From NCBI RefSeq assembly GCF_019925205.1, contig NC_083567.1, positions 12,090,001 through 12,154,000 of the forward strand: a DNA stretch of 64,000 nucleotides, in the 5' to 3' direction. A program made the position numbers and the translations under genes. This DNA is from Metopolophium dirhodum. Lineage: Eukaryota; Arthropoda; Insecta; Hemiptera; Aphididae. Under the pieces are notes generated by a model. That model did no database searches. It was not told the DNA's origin and saw only the letters and a program-made list of their open reading frames with translations. Below are positions 59,372 to 64,000 of this stretch, in pieces. Numbering within the stretch: the stretch's first letter is position 1; every line of letters starts with the position of its first letter.

Positions 59372-62219
59372 GTGGATACTGGATATAGCGTCCTCTTAAC
59401 AATTATACAGACGATTTTATTCATTGCTATTTACTATTGACGTGTATAGCAATTTAAAATCATTGCAATGCAGTTTACTATAGTATTGGGTGGTGTGGAG
59501 GGCAACAACAGAATTATATTAAAATATATTTAAAGTTTATTAAACATGTTTTGAGGTTATGAAAGGAGCAGTTGTAAAAATACCGGTGCTTAGCATTCCA
59601 GGACTATTTTTTAATTTAATTTTTGTAGCCTATTACCAAGTAAAATCATTTTTACCCTTGTACATTGCATAAGTATACGCATAAAATAAATGTATTAATT
59701 AATTTAGTAATAGCACAGTTATGCTGTATAATATTACATTAATTTATTTATATTATGGTATTATTAAACAATTTATTAGATATTGTGGAGATAACGAACG
59801 AAAATAAAAACTAATAGCACTATGTTTAATCTATGTTAATTTGTAAGCTAATAATGACTAATGTATTTGAATATGTTTCCTGTATAGTAACTAATATAGT
59901 CACTTTAATCAAGTAGGTAACTTATCTTTCTTCATTTAATCGTACTAACTTCAATAGTTCTATGGGTGTTCTTAACATCAAGTGAAAGGTAATTTTTTAT
60001 CCATTTAAATCGTAAAAACACAGAATAAATTAAATTATTCTGTATGACTAGTAGATTTGTATATGCACGGCGTCGTGGATAGTCAATAAGCCGGGCACAC
60101 CACTGTCGTTGATCCGTTTTTCCCGGCCGGGGATAACTAACTGTAGGAGTGGCAAAACAGTAAACATAAAGAGCCATAAAGCCATAAAGGTAACGGTGTC
60201 GTAAGCTATATACGATGTACCATAATAGTTACGATGTACTAAAAAAATACGTACAAAAAGTTTGTACGAATAAAATTATTTAAGTAAACTTCAGTTAATA
60301 TTAATTTATGAATAAACATGTTACATAATATTATATTGTTAAAAAGAAAATAAAATAATAATTTATAAAAATTAGTGTCGGTCGAAATGTTCCCTAAAAA
60401 TGTACTTATTTCAAAATAACGTTGTTAGGTATATGAAAAATATTATAATTTATTACTAATACCATAGATTAAACATACATATATTTAATCTATGCTAATA
60501 CTTTATACTATATTAATTCCTCCCAAAATATTGCTAACATGGCATTTAATAAAATCATCGAAAATTAAATCCTTAGATGTATGCATATTATAGAGTATAG
60601 ATTCATATGGAACATTTTTGTTTTGAAATATTATGCAATAAAAATTCAATGTGCTGGGTATGGGTTCCGGTTTGTAGGTCTATAGAAAAATCACTGTGAT
60701 TTTATCTATGGTTATATCCAATTTAGTTCACATTTTAGTATAGATACTTTCCATAAATCCGGTTAGGTTAGGTTATAAATACTACGTGAATAGTAGTGAC
60801 TAATGGTCCAAAGTTCTACTTCTCTCTTAATTTCAGGCAAAGGGTTTTTGCATTTAATTTGTTATAAAAAAAATCGTATTTTTAAAAGCTCAATGTCCTG
60901 TCAACATAAATCTAAAACTTAAATATCGTGTATGTTTTACAGTGTTCGCAGCACAAATTTATTGTAAAAATTACAAAGATTATCATAGATTGCTTACGAC
61001 ACCAGTGAACTACTTGTAGAACGCTTGTTACACCGTTACCGCTATAAAATACAACATTTTATACCAAGAATAGGAATGAAAATAAACGTAATAATATTTA
61101 TAAAATAAACAATAATTTGGTTGGAACTTTGTCAGAAGTATCATTGTAATTTTTCTGGTTGTTTAGAACTGAAGTACCTGCATAATGTTATTTTGAATAA
61201 CAATATTGCAACCGCAGAAAACTTTTTTTTAGAAAATAAAAAGATATACGTATATAGATTTTGCGTGTTGATTTAGTTCATTTACCTATCAGGTATATTA
61301 AGTGGAAGTAAATTATAAGCTTTTATACTCATCGCGATTGAAAAAGATGTTCTATAGTTCTATACAGTATACGAAATAGGTATAATGATTAAATTATTAA
61401 AATACTTAACTAACTTAAGTCTAAAAGCACATTATTAAATATTATTGAATAGGTAAGCTTTCTTATTAAATAAAAAAATTGTAACATTAGTGATTCAAAT
61501 TATTTGCTTTTATTGTGTTATATATAGGTCCTTAGACTATTATAAATGTGTATAAACATAAACTGTTCAAGAATAAATATAAAATTGATATCGATGTATA
61601 TATATATCAATAATAACATTTTATAAAGTGTAGTTTTATAAAGTTTGATAAAATTTTATAAATTGCATATCTCACCAAATGTTGTAGTTATGTTAAAATA
61701 GTATTACTTACATAATAATATTATGTTGGCTGAAATTCAATATTTGGTAAATTAGTAAGTGGGCCGGTTTACTTTTGTATTTTCCCTGCCCGAAATCTCC
61801 CCCAGATCCGCCCCTGCGTGTAGCCGTGTAGGTTGGATACACATTTACACGTAATCTAAAAATGTAATCCATCATTACATTATCATAACAAAATCGTATA
61901 CGGCAGCGTTATCTAGCGTCAAAAATACATACTAAAACATTCGAAATTACAACGGCAGAAAGCACTGCGGCTATCGTATTGGTATACTATACTGGTTTTG
62001 TGGACTATCGTCCATGATAATAATATTATATTAATATATTTTAATAATGTATTTTTATTGGAACTCACGAACTGTCTACAACTGAGTACCCAACTAAAAT
62101 AATTCATCATTGATGTCTGAAAGCTGTCTACAGTTTCAAAAAGATGGGAGTAAACCGCTATATAGTTGAGCTTTAGCCTTATGGATTTGAAAAAGAAATT
62201 TCAATGAAATTCAGCTGAA
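59372..62219. other. Intergenic AT-rich region
   Basis: No gene is supported. A small GC-richer patch at 60060-60150 reads PTVSYPRPGKTDQRQWCARL on the minus strand and may be an unknown repeat. A hAT-like end lies at 61785-61816. Confidence 0.45.
61785..61816. mobile_element. Solo hAT-like terminus
   Basis: CTCCCCCAGATCCGCCCCTG, read in reverse, starts CAGGGGCGGATCTGGGGGAG, a common hAT end. The partner end was not found. Confidence 0.4.
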
Positions 62220-62507
62220 ATGGATTCTCTATGCTTACTCAAGAGCAAAAATAAAACAACCTGTCAAAACATATTGTATATAATACCTACGGTTGCGTTA
62301 TTGGTGGGTATACTTTGTATGATATACTGTTGTACCATTTCAAATTGTCCAGTGATACCGAATCAGTGTCCCGCACTTCTACGGTATGCACGCGTAATTT
62401 TCGCTCCGCTCGCCGCTAAATCTAGAAGATTACTGAAGACTATAGTCCATATAATTAATAATTACACTGAAACAATAAAGTTTAAAGTTGTCATAAGTGT
62501 CGAATAA
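62220..62507 (+). CDS. Doubtful single-exon small membrane protein or retrocopy
   Basis: 95 codons from an ATG with G at -3 and +4. Six cysteines, a hydrophobic segment (NILYIIPTVALLVGILCMIY) and a basic stretch (AAKSRRLLK) can be seen; no family is recognised. CTATATAG lies about 60 bases upstream. AATAAA at 62474-62479 lies inside the frame and an A11 run starts about 30 bases later, directly after the stop, which is what a retrotransposed cDNA would leave. No target duplication was found. It may equally be chance. Confidence 0.25.
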   Translation: MDSLCLLKSKNKTTCQNILYIIPTVALLVGILCMIYCCTISNCPVIPNQCPALLRYARVIFAPLAAKSRRLLKTIVHIINNYTETIKFKVVISVE

Positions 62508-63278
62508 TAAAAAAAAAAATCGTGATGAACAAACGGGTAGGTGTACCTATTTTCCACTACAGCAGTGACAAGTGGACAACGGTGTAACGTGACTAGTAAC
62601 TACGTGAGTATAAGACTTATATTATAAAATGTCTTATTGTCTTCTACAAATAACCAAAAAGTAAACACAACAAACATTATCGAAAAAGAACACCGATAAC
62701 GCTAATACGCAATTAAAACTGACCTTCGCTAATATATATGAAAACAAGTTAAAATAATTATAGCAATAAGCACATTAAGCTCGAACAAAAAATTTGCTGT
62801 CTTATGGAGAGAGTGACAAGCAATCCTCCACAGATGAAATGGATTCATTAGGTATTTGGGCAATATTAGTTATTTAATTAAACACAACGAATAATTTTAA
62901 CTAATTTAAAAAAATAAAAAACTTATTATATTTTTTTATATTATGGTTATTTTTTTATATTATTACTATGCAACTATCGATTTTTTTATTTATGAATTTA
63001 TAATGGTGTACGCAATTTTATATAAATACATAATATATAAATATAGTTTGTTAGTATGTAATTTAAAAAGTAATGTAACTTAAAAGTTGTAATATTAAGT
63101 TAATCGAAAAATGAATTCGGCGAAATGAAACGGCCGCGGCGGCAAAATGGGAGCTTACCACACCTATAGCTTTGCCTGCAGTTAAATAACTATCTAGTCT
63201 AGATAATCGTAAAAATAATAAACCCCCCTAAATTAAAATAATTATAAGCCGACAAGCAGTATATTGTATATCTGTATA

Positions 63279-63520
63279 CAGTGGCGTGGCGAACTTCATT
63301 AACTTATGAGGCACAATAATTTATATTAGTAATTATAAATACTTATATATAAATAATGACTTACGTAAATGGTAACTGAGAATTATTGGCTCGGTCTTAT
63401 TGCCTTAGTGCGTACTTAATAAATTTTTTACTATATTTGAAATGCTCCTTGTCTCCAGGATACCCACCACCCTTAAAGCTGAGGCACGTGCCTCAAATAA
63501 AGTCCTTCGTCACGCCACTG
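63279..63520. mobile_element. hAT-type MITE
   Basis: The inverted ends are CAGTGGCGTGGCGAA and, reversed, CAGTGGCGTGACGAA (14 of 15). The flanking 8-mers TCTGTATA (63271-63278) and TATGTACA (63521-63528) match at 6 of 8 positions, a decayed 8-bp duplication. Inner GAGGCAC and its inverted copy GTGCCTC also pair. It does not code. Confidence 0.75.
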
Positions 63521-63871
63521 TATGTACACTTACAAATACCAAAATTAGATAATGATTAATGGCATGCATACCAGTGACGTAAACTCAGATTACAACGAAA
63601 ATAATTGGATTGAAGCCAAATCTACTTTATCATAAAAACATTTCACTTCTCCAAGAAAGTCACCAAAATCGAATATACCAAATCATGGAAATAACACTCA
63701 AACATTCTCCACTCAAAACTGATACACTCCTTAACATATTAACTAAAACAAACGATAAAAATACAGACAATATTGATATTTAAATGGTTACCTACAATAG
63801 GGTCGTCAAATACATTTGCTTGAGCCCAAAAGGTTTCAAGAACAAAAATATTGGGAGACTTGTCTTCCAGC

Positions 63872-64000
63872 TAGAGATGGGTCGTTCGCGAACGAACTAG
63901 TACCTACTACCTAGTATCAATTATCTTATCACATATTATAATAACAATATTAATAAATAATAATAGGTATACTATACCTACTAAACAGGAAAACACACGA
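63872..64000. mobile_element. Left end of a hAT-like element, cut by window edge
   Basis: TAGAGATGGGTCGTTCGCGA with the palindrome GTTCGCGAAC is typical of the first bases of hAT elements (CAGAGATGGG). The other end would lie beyond the window. Confidence 0.4.

Noticed and set aside
60764..60776. GGTTAGGTTAGG as telomeric repeat
   Set aside because: Only two units; no array.
63601..63785. Possible transposon protein fragment
   Set aside because: The frame reads LLYHKNISLLQESHQNRIYQ but matches nothing I know, so no call is made.
1..64000. tRNA, rRNA genes or CRISPR arrays
   Set aside because: No tRNA B-box with cloverleaf, no rRNA gene and no spaced direct repeats were seen; the 5S-like boxes belong to SINEs.

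Overview
The window is AT-rich animal DNA with small exons, GT-AG introns, short intron sizes mixed with very long ones, and many transposon remnants. Frequent TAGGTAGGTAT-type motifs and the repeat families seen here suggest an aphid or close hemipteran relative. That placement rests on recognition and was not computed.

One gene dominates the window. Twenty coding exons on the minus strand, from 56246 down to 5547, join in consistent phase into a protein of about 1,184 residues. It has an acidic and Ser/Asn-rich N-terminus, a CEDC...CPIH knuckle followed by TRARASLP, a PR (SET-related) domain and eleven C2H2 zinc fingers. Order and sequence match PRDM10, a PR-domain zinc-finger transcription regulator. 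The assembled frame is broken once, by one extra base in an A7 run (T7 on the plus strand at 9128-9134) in exon 18; a one-base-shorter run restores the frame through to the last exon.

PRDM10 intron 6 (22275-53435, about 31 kb) separates two halves of the PR domain. It holds a two-exon plus-strand gene (44532-44790 and 48103-48503) for a 219-residue protein with a signal peptide, two close cysteines, one hydrophobic segment and a His/Tyr-rich tail. I cannot name its family. It is nested antisense inside PRDM10 and has its own TATA-like box.

Layout: 1-5546 is the region downstream of PRDM10 (microsatellite, a 5S-like SINE, strong palindromes). 5547-14549 holds exons 20 to 8, encoding the fingers and C-terminus. 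14550-22088 is intron 7 with a hAT-like element and two truncated non-LTR retrotransposons. 22089-22274 is the second PR-domain exon. 22275-53435 is intron 6. 53436-56258 holds exons 6 to 1. 56259-64000 is upstream and intergenic DNA, with MITEs, hAT remnants and one doubtful single-exon ORF or retrocopy. No tRNA, rRNA gene or CRISPR array was recognised. Mobile DNA includes non-LTR retrotransposon fragments with clear target-site duplications, a PIF/Harbinger-type MITE (TTA duplication), hAT-type MITEs (8-bp duplications), and a dispersed AT-rich repeat of unknown class.
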